Below, piece by piece: positions 45,224 through 54,346 of a stretch of DNA of 64,000 nt. Under the pieces are notes generated by a model. That model saw only the letters and a list, made by a program, of their open reading frames with translations. It was not told the origin of the DNA and did no database searches. The position numbers and the translations under genes were made by a program. Where the stretch lies: contig NZ_CP084267.1 of assembly GCF_022879595.1 (NCBI RefSeq), positions 372,001-436,000 on the forward strand. Reading direction: 5' to 3'. Every line of letters starts with the position of its first letter. Position 1 is the first letter of the stretch. The stretch comes from Caballeronia sp. Lep1P3 (GTDB taxonomy: Bacteria; Pseudomonadota; Gammaproteobacteria; Burkholderiales; Burkholderiaceae).

Positions 45224-45351
45224 AGACGCGCTAAAGAAAGCGCCAGTGCATGCCGTTAGATGGCTTGATGGGCGCTCGAATGATCGGTCAACTTGACGTT
45301 GTTCGCGGCGCCGCACCGGGAAAACATGCACATTCAATCAGGATCGATTCC

Positions 45352-46146
45352 ATGAACGATGCACGAGGCGTTGCAACCGGCTTTGCGATTCATCTCGCAT
45401 CGTCGGGATGTGCGGGCTGCAAGACGGACCCCGATTCCGCGCTTGCGCTTGCGTTCGCATTCCAGCCTATCGTCGATGCGGTCTCCGGCAAGGCTTACGC
45501 GCACGAAGCGCTCGTGCGCGGCCCAAATGGGGAGCCCGCCGGCACCGTCCTATCGCAAGTAAGCGACGCCAATCGCTATCACTTCGATCAGCGTTGCCGC
45601 ACGCACGCCATCGCACAGGCCGCGCAACTCGGGCTGGAAGGATTTCTGTCCATCAACTTCATGCCGAACGCGGTGTACAAGCCCGAAGCCTGCATACGCA
45701 GCACCTTCGAAGCGGCCGAGAAGCATGGCTTTCCGATCGAGCGCATCATCTTCGAGACGGTGGAAGGCGAGAACATCATCAGCCGGCCGCATCTCGTCGA
45801 TATTTTTCGCGCTTACAAGCGCTTTGGTTTCCAGACGGCCATCGACGATTTCGGCGCGGGGTATTCCGGCCTGACGTTGCTTGCGGATTTCCAGCCGGAT
45901 CTCATCAAGCTCGACATGGAACTCGTGCGAGGCATCGACAGCGACGTGGTGCGCCAACGCATCGTCGCGGGTGTGCTTGCAATCTGCCGCGATCTCGGCA
46001 TTCGCGTGATCGCGGAAGGCATCGAGACTAAAGGCGAACGCGATTTCTTTCTCGCCAACGATGTACGTCTGATGCAAGGCTATTTCTTTGCCAAGCCCGC
46101 TTTCGGTGCAGTCCCGGTTCTCAACGAAGCATTGTTCGCCGCTTGA
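45352..46146 (+). CDS. EAL-domain cyclic di-GMP phosphodiesterase
   Basis: 264 aa, almost entirely one EAL domain. The signature is EALVRG, with metal and catalytic residues in SINFMPN, FETVEGE, IDDFGAGYSGL, IKLDMELV, AEGIET and QGYFFAKP; the set looks complete, so hydrolysis of c-di-GMP is likely. There is no sensory domain beyond a short N-terminal extension with two Cys (CAGC). AGGATCG precedes the ATG at 45352. A lone receiver-domain gene follows 139 bases downstream. Confidence 0.9.
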   Translation: MNDARGVATGFAIHLASSGCAGCKTDPDSALALAFAFQPIVDAVSGKAYAHEALVRGPNGEPAGTVLSQVSDANRYHFDQRCRTHAIAQAAQLGLEGFLSINFMPNAVYKPEACIRSTFEAAEKHGFPIERIIFETVEGENIISRPHLVDIFRAYKRFGFQTAIDDFGAGYSGLTLLADFQPDLIKLDMELVRGIDSDVVRQRIVAGVLAICRDLGIRVIAEGIETKGERDFFLANDVRLMQGYFFAKPAFGAVPVLNEALFAA

Positions 46147-46285
46147 GAATGGCTCGTTTATTGCGTTCATCGGTCATGCAAAAGACAAGCGCCGAGCCTG
46201 AGCCGCTATATAGGCCGCCTCTAAGCGGCTCCATAAGCCGCGCGCACAATAAATCCACGAAATTCACGCTTCGGGATGACCGATC

Positions 46286-46630
46286 ATGTACGTCCTGTTT
46301 GTAGAAGACGACACGCGCCTTTGCGATGCATTCAGAGACTTGGCCGTGTCACTGGGACATGTTGCACACGTTGCCTATGACGGTCATCAGGCGATGCTGC
46401 TCGCCGCCGAAAACCGCTACGACACGATCTTCATCGACATCGGCTTGCCGGATGTCGATGGCCGCGATCTGTGCCGGCGCTTGCGCGCGGCCGGCCCGAG
46501 CCAGCTTGCATGCGTCGTCGCGGTAAGCGGCGACGACCGGCTCAAGAACGAATTGCACGAGCACTTCGACGGCTATTTCCTGAAGCCATTTACGGCCGAC
46601 GGCTTCAGAGCGGTGCTCGATGCGTGTTGA
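46286..46630 (+). CDS. Stand-alone response-regulator receiver domain
   Basis: 114 aa, one CheY-like domain with no output. Acidic pair in FVEDDTRL, phospho-acceptor Asp in FIDIGLPDVDG (about residue 51) and conserved Lys in FLKPFTADG. Could work with the orphan hybrid kinase at 27.7-30.4 kb or with the neighbouring EAL protein; neither link is proven. No strong ribosome binding site. Confidence 0.88.
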   Translation: MYVLFVEDDTRLCDAFRDLAVSLGHVAHVAYDGHQAMLLAAENRYDTIFIDIGLPDVDGRDLCRRLRAAGPSQLACVVAVSGDDRLKNELHEHFDGYFLKPFTADGFRAVLDAC

Positions 46631-46669
46631 AGGTGCGTTCGGGCCAAGCATCAGGGCCAAGCGTCAGGG

Positions 46670-46939
46670 CTATGCGTCAGGGCCGATGTCGGCGTCGTCC
46701 GCGGCCTTGCGCTCGCGGCGTTCCTCGTTCGCGCGGCGCGCACGCAAACGCTGACGCGACAATTGCACGATGACTTCGCCCGTCGTCGCGCCCGGCGGAA
46801 TTTCGTTGCGTATGACTTTAGCGACCATCGGCAGGCCCATGCGCTGCCTGCGCAATGCGCGAGCGATGGCGCTGCGGCACGCTGGTCCGTGGCAGTCCCA
46901 TTCGTCGCGGATTCTCTCGCAGTAAGGACATTTCTCCAT
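46670..46939 (-). CDS. Small Cys-containing basic protein (89 aa)
   Basis: N-terminal MEKCPYCERIRDEWDCHGPACRS carries four Cys and a His in zinc-finger-like spacing. An Arg-rich helical middle and an acidic C-terminus (ADDADIGPDA) follow. It looks like a small zinc-binding, possibly nucleic-acid-binding, protein; no family recognised. Confidence 0.6.
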   Translation of the reverse strand: MEKCPYCERIRDEWDCHGPACRSAIARALRRQRMGLPMVAKVIRNEIPPGATTGEVIVQLSRQRLRARRANEERRERKAADDADIGPDA

Positions 46940-47014
46940 TCAAGCAGTTTACTGCGAAATGCGCTGCGCTCGCCGCGGCTCAGGCGGCGGGCGTGCGCTC
47001 CCGCGCTAAAGCGC

Positions 47015-48097
47015 CTAGCTGCTTAACTGATTTTGCGGGCCTGGCCTTCGCGCGCGCTGATGATGGTCGAGGCTGCGCCTCAGTACTTTCTTGACGAGCC
47101 CCTTGAGGAAATGAATCGACCGGTCCGCTCGCACGTTCAGATCGAAAGGCTTGAGCGCCATCACTTGACGCCCACTGCGCTCCGTGAGTTTCGCGCGTGT
47201 CTTGCGATGGTCCGCCGCCATCGCCGATAGCGTTTCTGAGGCCTGCCTGAACGATGCGCGATCGACTCTTGCGCAGACATGGCAAGCGCGGCTGAAGATC
47301 TTGTCGAACACCGTGAGCCAGAAATCGTCGAGATCGCCGCCGTCGCAGCGCGCGAGGGCTTCGCGGCCGTTCAAGTGCAAGTCCTGCATGTCGCGCAGTG
47401 TCGCCTTCTGCGTGATGCTGCCGAAGCGCCGCCGATAACCGATCAACGGCTCGGCCACACGATAGAAGCGCTTCGCTCGCAGATACAACGATGGGACGAC
47501 CGCGATGTCCTCGTAGTGCCTGCCCACGGGGAAGGGCATGTTCTTGAATAGTTCGGTGCGATAGACCCGCGCCCACGCGAACGTATGAAACGTATCGGCG
47601 AAATGTTGAAGCGCGGCGCGGTTCATCGGATGGCCGCCGCTCTCGGGTGTCGTCACGAGTTCGAGCTTGTCGAGGTCGCGTCCGTGATCGTCGATGATCG
47701 TCACGTTGTATTCGACGAGGTCGTACTGGCGTTCTGCCAGGCGTGGAATGACCGCTTCGCTAAAGCCTTTGAGATAGATGTCGTCTCCGTCGAGAAAGCC
47801 GACATAAGGCGTTCGCACGGCGGCGAGTCCCGTATTGCGTGCGGCGGAAAGCCCGCCGTTCTTCTGGCGAATGAGTTCGATATGGGCGCCGCCGTCTCGT
47901 TCGACGACGGCTTGTGCGGCGGCATAGGTCTCGTCATGAGACCCGTCATCGACGACGATGATCTTCATCGCGTCGATATGAGGCTGGCTCAGCAACGACT
48001 CAAGTGCTTCCTCGATGTAACCCTCGATGTTATAGGCTGCCACCACGATGGTGAGCAGCGGACTTGTGTCTTGCACAGAGTCACGCTCAAACGACAT
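47015..48097 (-). CDS. Family 2 glycosyltransferase
   Basis: 360 aa. GT-A fold with LTIVVAAYNIEGYIEEALESL, VVDDGSHDET, NGGLSAARNTGL and the metal-binding GFLDGDDIY (DxD-like). The C-terminal third is helical and basic. No membrane segment, so it is a cytosolic or peripherally membrane-bound enzyme using a nucleotide sugar. It stands alone, without polysaccharide genes. ATG at 48097 chosen over an upstream in-frame ATG. Confidence 0.9.
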   Translation of the reverse strand: MSFERDSVQDTSPLLTIVVAAYNIEGYIEEALESLLSQPHIDAMKIIVVDDGSHDETYAAAQAVVERDGGAHIELIRQKNGGLSAARNTGLAAVRTPYVGFLDGDDIYLKGFSEAVIPRLAERQYDLVEYNVTIIDDHGRDLDKLELVTTPESGGHPMNRAALQHFADTFHTFAWARVYRTELFKNMPFPVGRHYEDIAVVPSLYLRAKRFYRVAEPLIGYRRRFGSITQKATLRDMQDLHLNGREALARCDGGDLDDFWLTVFDKIFSRACHVCARVDRASFRQASETLSAMAADHRKTRAKLTERSGRQVMALKPFDLNVRADRSIHFLKGLVKKVLRRSLDHHQRARRPGPQNQLSS

Positions 48098-48634
48098 ATG
48101 GACGCTCCGTCGCAAATCGGTTGCTGGTGCGCCATTGTGGCGACGCAATGGCGCGCGAAGGTTCTGCGCTCCCCGGTGAAATCTCTGGTCGATGATCTCC
48201 GAAATATGCTTGCGCGCCTGCGTTGAGCGCGGCGCGCGGACATTTTCGCGATCTAGTTATGGGAATCTCTGGCCGGTCCGGTCGACGTCTCGCAGGACCG
48301 TGGACGAACCACATGGTGCCGGACACCGGGCCCATGCCCCGATGCGATGCATGCGATAACGATCGGAGAAGCAATAGATCGGACTTGTCGCGGCGGGTTC
48401 CTCACCGTTTGCGCTTTCCTTCGCCCGAGCGAGAAGCGCAAGTTCGGTGCCGCGACTCGTGGATACAGAAACGTCGCTGAGCCGGACTACGCTCGAAAAG
48501 GCCCGCTGCTTCCAAGCGCCGGGAAGCATAGTGTCCCGCGCGCCAGTGTCAACAGCGTTAATGCGACAGATCGCGGTCAAACATTAGCAAGAGCGATGCC
48601 ACTAAGATTGGTTGCCTTCATTAGCCCGTTGCAC
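48098..48634. other. Gene-free interval between the glycosyltransferase and the chemoreceptor
   Basis: About 540 bases. Frames on both strands give Arg/Ser-rich translations without family resemblance, ribosome binding sites or hydrophobic cores. I see no tRNA, hairpin terminator or repeat. The promoter of the glycosyltransferase gene must lie in the left part. Confidence 0.4.
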
Positions 48635-50599
48635 TCACACGCGGAACATGCTGACCGCGCGCGAAAGCCGCTCTGCCTGATCGCGGAGTTCCGCCGTCGA
48701 ATGCTCGGCTTCGCCGACGAGCGCCGCGTTCTGTTGCGTCGCCTCGCCGATCTGCATTACCGCGGCATTGACTTGCTCGATGCCGCAAGCCTGTTCGCGC
48801 GATGCCACGCCGATGTCGCCGACGATCGCATTCACGCGCGCGACGCGCTCGACGATCCCGCTCATCGTGCCGCTTGCCTGCTCCGCGATCGAATAACCGT
48901 GTGCGACCTTGGCCGCGGATTCCGCGATCAGCGCTTCGATTTCCTTGACTGCGTTCGCGCTGCGTTGTGCAAGCGCGCGCACTTCCGATGCAACGACCGC
49001 GAAGCCCCGGCCATGCTCGCCCGCGCGCGCGGCTTCGACGGCGGCGTTGAGCGCGAGAATGTTCGTCTGAAAGGCGATACCTTCGATGGTTGCGGTGATG
49101 TCCGCGATGCGCCGTGCGGATGCATCGATCTCGTTCATCGTCTCGACGACGCGGCCCACGGCTTCGCCGCCCGCCTGCGCAGCATCCGATGCGGACGCGA
49201 CGAGCGTTCCCGCCTGCGCGGTATTGGCCGCGTTCTGCTGGACCGTCGACGTGATCTGCTCCATGCTGGCCGCCGTTTCTTCCACGCTCGATGCCTGCGT
49301 CGCGATCCGCAGGGCGATATCGCTGCTGCCCGAGGCGATGCGCGCGGCACCGTCGTTCATGTCGGCGGACGCGCTGCGCACTTGCGCCACGATGCCCGCG
49401 AGCCCTTGCGAAACGCCGTCGATCGCACGCATCAGCCGGCCGATATCGTCGTCGCGCGCGGTATCGATGCGAACGGTCAAGTCGCCCGCGGCGATGCGCT
49501 CGGACGCGCGCGTGACTTCGTCGAGAGGGCGGCTAACGAGCTTTCTCACCGCGAAGAGCAGCACGCCGACGAGCATCGCGATCACGACGAAGCCCACCGC
49601 AAGAAAGCGATTGCGGCTCGCATGCACGCCCGCGAGCAGTTCGTCGCGATAGGCGATGCCGCCGATCATCCAGTTCCATTGCGGCACTGACGTGTAGATG
49701 ATTTCTTTCGTGCCGCCGTGCACGCGCGCATCGGCGCCGGGGATGTCGGCGCCCTCGAACGTCAGCCGGCCTTCGCGTGTTTCCAGCATGTGCCTGAACG
49801 GTGCGACGCGTTCGTCTGCCACTTGACCCTCGCCGCCGGGATGCACGAGCAGCGTCGCCGCATTGGCGGCATTCGCGCCATTCGCGGCACGGACGACGAA
49901 GTGATAGCCGCTCGCACCGATCCTGAGCTTGCGAATGTCGTCCTGCAGCGCGGCCATTTCGGCGGAGACATCGACACCGACGAAAAGCGCGCCGATGACG
50001 CGGCCCGCCGCATCCGTCACCGGCTTGTATTCGGTGATGTACTGCTTGCCGAACAATGCCGCGATGCCGATGTATGTCTTGCCCGCGAAGATCGGACCGT
50101 ATGCCGGACCCTTGCGATCGAGCAGTGTGCCGACCGCCCGCGTGCCGTCCTGCTTCTTGAGCGAGGTCGTGACGCGCACGAAGTCGTCGCCGGTGCGCGC
50201 GAAGATCGTCGCGATCGCACCGCTTTCGCCGAGAAACGCGTCGGGGATCGCATAGTCGCCGTTCAGTGACCTGTCGCCGGCGCTCAAGGTCGGTGTTGCG
50301 ACGCCGCCGATATCGACGGTATGCGTTTCATCGAGCGTGTACGTGTCCGGCAGGCGATGCGCGAACATCGTCATGAAGCGCGAGACTTCGGCGTTCACTG
50401 CGCTGTCGTAGAGGCCGATCATCGTGACGATTGCGCGGTTGTCGCTTTCGACGCGGGCCAGCGCATGTGCGCTCACCTGCTCGCCCGCCGTGTGCGTGAC
50501 GGCGAGCGTGAAACTCGCGACGACGATGGCCGCGAGCGCGCACGCGATGACGGCGAATTTGGTCCCGACGTTCGTGCGGGCCAGACGGATATGAAGCAT
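48635..50599 (-). CDS. Methyl-accepting chemotaxis protein with periplasmic Cache domain
   Basis: 654 aa. Membrane helix 1 (about residues 12-35) is followed by a periplasmic single-Cache-type sensor (Cache_3/Cache_2-like, [24 protein letters not shown]). Membrane helix 2 (about 300-322) is followed by HAMP, then a cytoplasmic signalling domain with the conserved tip [31 protein letters not shown] methylation-type segment [14 protein letters not shown] is present. No C-terminal NWETF-like pentapeptide (it ends AVSMFRV). Preceded by a sigma-28-type promoter. Confidence 0.94.
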   Translation of the reverse strand: MLHIRLARTNVGTKFAVIACALAAIVVASFTLAVTHTAGEQVSAHALARVESDNRAIVTMIGLYDSAVNAEVSRFMTMFAHRLPDTYTLDETHTVDIGGVATPTLSAGDRSLNGDYAIPDAFLGESGAIATIFARTGDDFVRVTTSLKKQDGTRAVGTLLDRKGPAYGPIFAGKTYIGIAALFGKQYITEYKPVTDAAGRVIGALFVGVDVSAEMAALQDDIRKLRIGASGYHFVVRAANGANAANAATLLVHPGGEGQVADERVAPFRHMLETREGRLTFEGADIPGADARVHGGTKEIIYTSVPQWNWMIGGIAYRDELLAGVHASRNRFLAVGFVVIAMLVGVLLFAVRKLVSRPLDEVTRASERIAAGDLTVRIDTARDDDIGRLMRAIDGVSQGLAGIVAQVRSASADMNDGAARIASGSSDIALRIATQASSVEETAASMEQITSTVQQNAANTAQAGTLVASASDAAQAGGEAVGRVVETMNEIDASARRIADITATIEGIAFQTNILALNAAVEAARAGEHGRGFAVVASEVRALAQRSANAVKEIEALIAESAAKVAHGYSIAEQASGTMSGIVERVARVNAIVGDIGVASREQACGIEQVNAAVMQIGEATQQNAALVGEAEHSTAELRDQAERLSRAVSMFRV

Positions 50600-50633
50600 G
50601 AGATGCGTTGAGTAATTGAAAGGTAGCCCGGTT

Positions 50634-50661
50634 TTATCGGCAGCGAGCGGGGTGATCTTTA
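50634..50661 (-). promoter_or_regulatory. Sigma-28 (FliA) promoter of the chemoreceptor gene
   Basis: On the minus strand: TAAA at 50661-50658 (context TAAAG), 16 bases, then a perfect GCCGATAA at 50641-50634. The FliA consensus is TAAA-N15-GCCGATAA. The -10 lies 35 bases before the ATG at 50599. Places this receptor in the flagellar/chemotaxis regulon. Confidence 0.75.
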
Positions 50662-50706
50662 GTTTCTTGCGGCCGGCTCTGGGCGGCTCAAACGTCTTGC
50701 GGCGCG

Positions 50707-50755
50707 AATTGCGTATTGCATGCGGTATGCAACACGCAACATGCAATACGCAATT
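50707..50755. repeat. Perfect 16-bp inverted repeat upstream of the chemoreceptor
   Basis: AATTGCGTATTGCATG at 50707-50722 and its exact reverse complement CATGCAATACGCAATT at 50740-50755, separated by 17 bases. The loop itself repeats GCAA and GTATGCAA elements. No T-run follows, so it is not a classical terminator. It lies between the sigma-28 promoter and the hexuronate transporter operator. Confidence 0.75.
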
Positions 50756-50867
50756 TGAGGCACGGTTCGAAAAACGATTAACGCGAGCTATTTGCCGTGT
50801 TGAGCGAGAGACGCCGCCGTAGGGTAAGTCCAAAGCTGTTCAACCTGTGCGCAAAGCCCTTATCCTA

Positions 50868-50880
50868 GAAAAACGTTTTC
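50868..50880. promoter_or_regulatory. LacI-type operator upstream of the hexuronate transporter
   Basis: Contains AAAAACGTTTTC, 11 of 12 identical to GAAAACGTTTTC found before udh. It lies 116 bases before the MFS gene at 50996. Suggests control by the LacI regulator at 52323. Confidence 0.7.
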
Positions 50881-50995
50881 CAAGTCTGACGGCGACGCGA
50901 CGCATACGCGCTCGACGTCACCCTGCGCGGCGCTCGTCGCCCTCCATGAACTGACAACGCGGGCCGACGAGCGCCGCCGCGTATCGGAGACATTC

Positions 50996-52285
50996 ATGCA
51001 AACAGCCGTCGTCGGTGTCGTGCGTGCCGCGAGCCGCTATCGCTGGACCGTATGCGCGTTACTCTTCTTCGCGACCGTCATCAACTACATGGACCGGCAG
51101 ATTCTCGGTCTGCTCGCGCCGCTGCTTCAGCACGACATCGGCTGGACGCAGGTTCAGTACGGGCGCATCGTGATCGCGTTCTCGGCTTTCTATGCGGTCG
51201 GCCTGCTGTGCTTCGGGCGAATCGTCGACTGGCTCGGCACCCGTATCTCGTATGCGCTCGCGATGTTCGTCTGGAGCATTGCCGCGGTCCTGCACGCGGC
51301 AGTCGGCTCGGTCATGGGCTTCGCGATGGTGCGCGCGCTGCTCGGCATCGGCGAGGGCGGCAATTTTCCGGCTGCCATCAAGACGACGGCCGAATGGTTT
51401 CCGCGTCGCGAGCGCGCGCTCGCCACTGGCATTTTTAATTCAGGCGCAAACATCGGCGCCGTGTTCGCGCCGGCCATCATTCCCGCGCTTGCCGTTGCTT
51501 TCGGGTGGCGCTCGGCGTTCGTCATCATCGGCGCGATCGGTATCGTATGGCTCGTCGTCTGGTTCGCGATGTATCGCCAGCCCGACGCCAGCGCGCACGA
51601 CGACGAGTTGTCCCACGAAAGCGACGAAGCCGAAGCCGCCGATCGCGCCAACGCCAAGGCACGCGCGCCGGGCTTCAAGGTGCTGATCAGAAAGCGCGAG
51701 ACGTGGGCGTTCATCGTCGGCAAGTTCCTCACCGATCCGGTCTGGTGGTTCTATCTGTTCTGGCTGCCGAAGTGGCTCAACGAATCGCGCGGCATGGACA
51801 TGCAGCACATCGGGCTGCCGCTCGTCGTGATTTACGCGATCACGACGGTCGGCAGCATCGGCGGAGGATGGATCTCGTCGGCGCTCTTGCGCAACGGCTG
51901 GAGCGTGAATGCCGCACGCAAGACCGCGATGCTGATTTGTGCATGCTGCGTTTTGCCGATTGCATTCGTTTCGCAGGCGCATGACCTTTGGGTCGCGGTG
52001 GCGATCGTCGGACTCGCGGCGGCGGCCCATCAGGGCTGGTCAGCCAATCTCTTCACGACTGCGTCCGATCTGTTCCCGCGTCGCGCGGTGGGTGCCGTGG
52101 TCGGCATTGGCGGGATGGCGGGTTCGATCGGCGGCGTGCTCTTTTCCGAGGTCATCGGCCAGGTCTTGCAGCGCACCGGTCAGTACTGGGTGCTCTTCGC
52201 GATCGGCGCGCTTGCCTATCTGATTGCATTTTGCATCATGCATGCACTCACGCCGAAGATGACGCCCGCGAAGCTCGACGCGTGA
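50996..52285 (+). CDS. MFS hexuronate transporter (ExuT-like)
   Basis: 429 aa, 12 membrane helices. The N-terminus (LLFFATVINYMDRQILGLLAPLL) and VRALLGIGEGGNFPAAIKTTAEWFP are characteristic of hexuronate/ACS transporters. It would import D-galacturonate or D-glucuronate by proton symport for oxidation by uronate dehydrogenase. A LacI-type operator upstream and the convergent LacI gene downstream tie it to that locus. Confidence 0.88.
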   Translation: MQTAVVGVVRAASRYRWTVCALLFFATVINYMDRQILGLLAPLLQHDIGWTQVQYGRIVIAFSAFYAVGLLCFGRIVDWLGTRISYALAMFVWSIAAVLHAAVGSVMGFAMVRALLGIGEGGNFPAAIKTTAEWFPRRERALATGIFNSGANIGAVFAPAIIPALAVAFGWRSAFVIIGAIGIVWLVVWFAMYRQPDASAHDDELSHESDEAEAADRANAKARAPGFKVLIRKRETWAFIVGKFLTDPVWWFYLFWLPKWLNESRGMDMQHIGLPLVVIYAITTVGSIGGGWISSALLRNGWSVNAARKTAMLICACCVLPIAFVSQAHDLWVAVAIVGLAAAAHQGWSANLFTTASDLFPRRAVGAVVGIGGMAGSIGGVLFSEVIGQVLQRTGQYWVLFAIGALAYLIAFCIMHALTPKMTPAKLDA

Positions 52286-52322
52286 TACGCGACACAGCGC
52301 ACGTCGGACCGGTCACCGGCCG

Positions 52323-53330
52323 TCAGGCACCGGCCGGCGCGGTCGCGGCAGCAGTCGATTCGCGCACGATGAGTCGCGGCTCGAACATGGAATTGCCTGG
52401 ATCGGGGTGGCCGGCGAGCGCGTCGATGAGCTTCTGCATCGCGAGTTCGCCCATCTTCTCGCTCTGGATGTCGACGGTGGTGAGGCCGGGCGCGGCATAC
52501 GCGCCGTACGGCACGTTGTCGATGCCGGTCACCGACACGTCTTGCGGCACGCGGATGCCGAGCGTCGCGGCCTCCTTCATGAAGCCGAGCGCGATCAGAT
52601 CGTTGTAGCAGATGACGGCCTGCGGACGTCGCGGGCCGAGCATGACGCGCGAGCATGCGTGTTCGCCGGCGAGCGAAGTGGGAGCGTGTGCATCGTGTAC
52701 GTCGAGTTCGAGGCCCGCTTCCGCGAGGCATTCGCGCACGCCGCGAATGCGTTCGTCGTTGATGCGCGCCTGCCCAAAGCCAAGGTATGCAATATGCCGA
52801 TGCCCAAGGTTCAGCAAATGCCGCGCGAGCATGTGAGCGGCGAGCCGGTTGTCGATGCCCACGCTCGGTATCGGCAGCGCTTCCGCGTTGCGCAGCAGGA
52901 CGACGGGCTTGTCGAGATCGAGCATCCAGCGCGCTTCGTCGTCGGGCAAACGCGAACTCACGATCAGGCCGTCCACGCGCTGCGAGAGCGCTTCGATGAG
53001 CGGGCGCTCGCGCGCCTGGTTCTCGTCGATGTCCACAAGCAGCAGCGTGTAATCGTGTCTTAGTGCGATGCGGTTCGCGCCCTTCACGACGTGGGTGAAA
53101 TGCGGATTGCTGATGTCGAGAATCGTGAGGCCGATGGTGCGCGTGCGGCCAGTGATCATCGAGCGGGCGAGCGGGTTCGAACGATAACCGAGCGAGTCGA
53201 TCGCGGCCTTGAGCCTCGCTTCCACCGGAGCCGAGAAGCGCTGTGCGCCGTTGATGTACTTGGACACCGTCGCAACGGACACTCCGGCTGCGGCGGCGAC
53301 GTCGCGAATCGTCGGAGAGTTCTTCTTCAT
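52323..53330 (-). CDS. LacI-family repressor of the uronate genes
   Basis: 335 aa. N-terminal helix-turn-helix TIRDVAAAAGVSVATVSKYI and hinge helix LGYRSNPLARSM, followed by a periplasmic-binding-protein-like ligand domain (SVTGIDNVPYGAYAAPGLTTV). Divergent from udh. The site GGTAACGTTTTC 6 bases before its own start suggests autoregulation. Likely inducers are uronates or their lactones. Confidence 0.93.
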   Translation of the reverse strand: MKKNSPTIRDVAAAAGVSVATVSKYINGAQRFSAPVEARLKAAIDSLGYRSNPLARSMITGRTRTIGLTILDISNPHFTHVVKGANRIALRHDYTLLLVDIDENQARERPLIEALSQRVDGLIVSSRLPDDEARWMLDLDKPVVLLRNAEALPIPSVGIDNRLAAHMLARHLLNLGHRHIAYLGFGQARINDERIRGVRECLAEAGLELDVHDAHAPTSLAGEHACSRVMLGPRRPQAVICYNDLIALGFMKEAATLGIRVPQDVSVTGIDNVPYGAYAAPGLTTVDIQSEKMGELAMQKLIDALAGHPDPGNSMFEPRLIVRESTAAATAPAGA

Positions 53331-53335
53331 GTCAG

Positions 53336-53347
53336 GGTAACGTTTTC
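53336..53347. promoter_or_regulatory. LacI-type operator at the start of the lacI-family gene
   Basis: GGTAACGTTTTC matches 10 of 12 bases of GAAAACGTTTTC and lies 6 bases before the regulator's ATG. Probably an autoregulatory site. Confidence 0.55.
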
Positions 53348-53466
53348 TTCGAATTTTCCAATGTTTCGGATTGTCTCAGAAAAACAGGTAACTGAATGGT
53401 TTTTTGCATGCTGCATGCGGCGCACAGAATGCAGATTGACGCTGGCTTGGCGCCCCCGTTATAGTC

Positions 53467-53482
53467 AAGAAAACGTTTTCTT
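53467..53482. promoter_or_regulatory. Perfect LacI-type operator upstream of udh
   Basis: AAGAAAACGTTTTCTT is a perfect 16-bp palindrome with the central CG of LacI/GalR operators. It is 34 bases before the udh ATG, so a bound repressor would block transcription of udh and the lactonase. Confidence 0.85.
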
Positions 53483-53515
53483 TCTTTTTGCCCTAAACGC
53501 ACACTGGGAGTCTGA

Positions 53516-54346
53516 ATGAATGAGTCAACCGCAGCGGGCAAGCCGTTCAAGCGCCTGCTTCTGACCGGCGCGGCCGGCAATCTCGGCCGTCAATTGCGCG
53601 GAGCGCTCGCGCAGTGGGCGCAAATCGTGCGCGCATCCGATGTCGCACCGCTCGACGACGCCGCCGCGCATGAGGAGCTGCGCGCCGTCGATCTCGCGGA
53701 CCGCGCCGCCGTGACGAGCCTCGTCGAGGGCGTCGACGCGATCGTGCATCTCGGGGGCATTTCCGTCGAAGCGCCGTTCGACGATCTGCTCGAAGCCAAT
53801 ATTCGCGGCACCTACAACCTGTACGAGGCCGCGCGCCGTCACGGCGTGAAGCGCGTCGTCTTCGCGAGTTCCAATCACGCTATCGGCTTTCATCCGGTGA
53901 CCGAGGTGCTCGACGCCGACGCCGCCCAGCGTCCGGACAGTCTCTACGGCGTCACCAAGTGTTTCGGCGAATCGCTTTCCCGCTATTACTTCGACCGCTT
54001 CGGCATCGAGACGGTGTGCCTGCGGATCGGCTCGTCGTTCGAGGAGCCAAAAAATCCGCGCATGCTCGTCACGTATCTGAGCTATCGCGACTTCATCGAG
54101 CTCGTGCGCTGCTCGCTATTCACGAATCGCGTGGGGCATACGGTGGTGTACGGGGTGTCGAACAATCCGCTCAAGTGGTGGGACAACACGAAGGCGGGCT
54201 TCCTCGGCTTCAACGCGCAAGACAGCTCCGACGAGTTCAGGAACCGTTTCCCGGCGAGCGCGCCCAGCAGCGATCTCGACGACCCGGCGCAGCGTTTTCA
54301 GGGCGGCGCGTTCGTCCTCGGCGAGCCGATGGAGCGCAGCCGATGA
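53516..54346 (+). CDS. udh: Uronate dehydrogenase
   Basis: 276-aa NAD-dependent SDR/epimerase-fold enzyme that oxidises D-galacturonate or D-glucuronate to the aldaro-lactone. TGAAGNLGRQLR cofactor motif; SSNHAIGFH with the active-site Ser; Y144-x-x-x-K148 in YGVTKCFGE; RIGSSFEEPKNPRML; and WWDN near residue 220, as in characterised Udh proteins. GGGAG is 5 bases before the ATG. Its stop overlaps the lactonase start (ATGA). Confidence 0.95.
   Translation: MNESTAAGKPFKRLLLTGAAGNLGRQLRGALAQWAQIVRASDVAPLDDAAAHEELRAVDLADRAAVTSLVEGVDAIVHLGGISVEAPFDDLLEANIRGTYNLYEAARRHGVKRVVFASSNHAIGFHPVTEVLDADAAQRPDSLYGVTKCFGESLSRYYFDRFGIETVCLRIGSSFEEPKNPRMLVTYLSYRDFIELVRCSLFTNRVGHTVVYGVSNNPLKWWDNTKAGFLGFNAQDSSDEFRNRFPASAPSSDLDDPAQRFQGGAFVLGEPMERSR

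Noticed and set aside
46191..46246. GAGCCGC...GCGGCTC pairing between the EAL and receiver genes as a terminator
   Set aside because: The loop is 18 bases and no T-run follows; too weak to call.
53165..53190. tRNA-like T-arm sequence GGTTCGAACGATAACC
   Set aside because: It lies inside the LacI coding sequence (region encoding YRSNPLARS), with no acceptor or anticodon arms around it.
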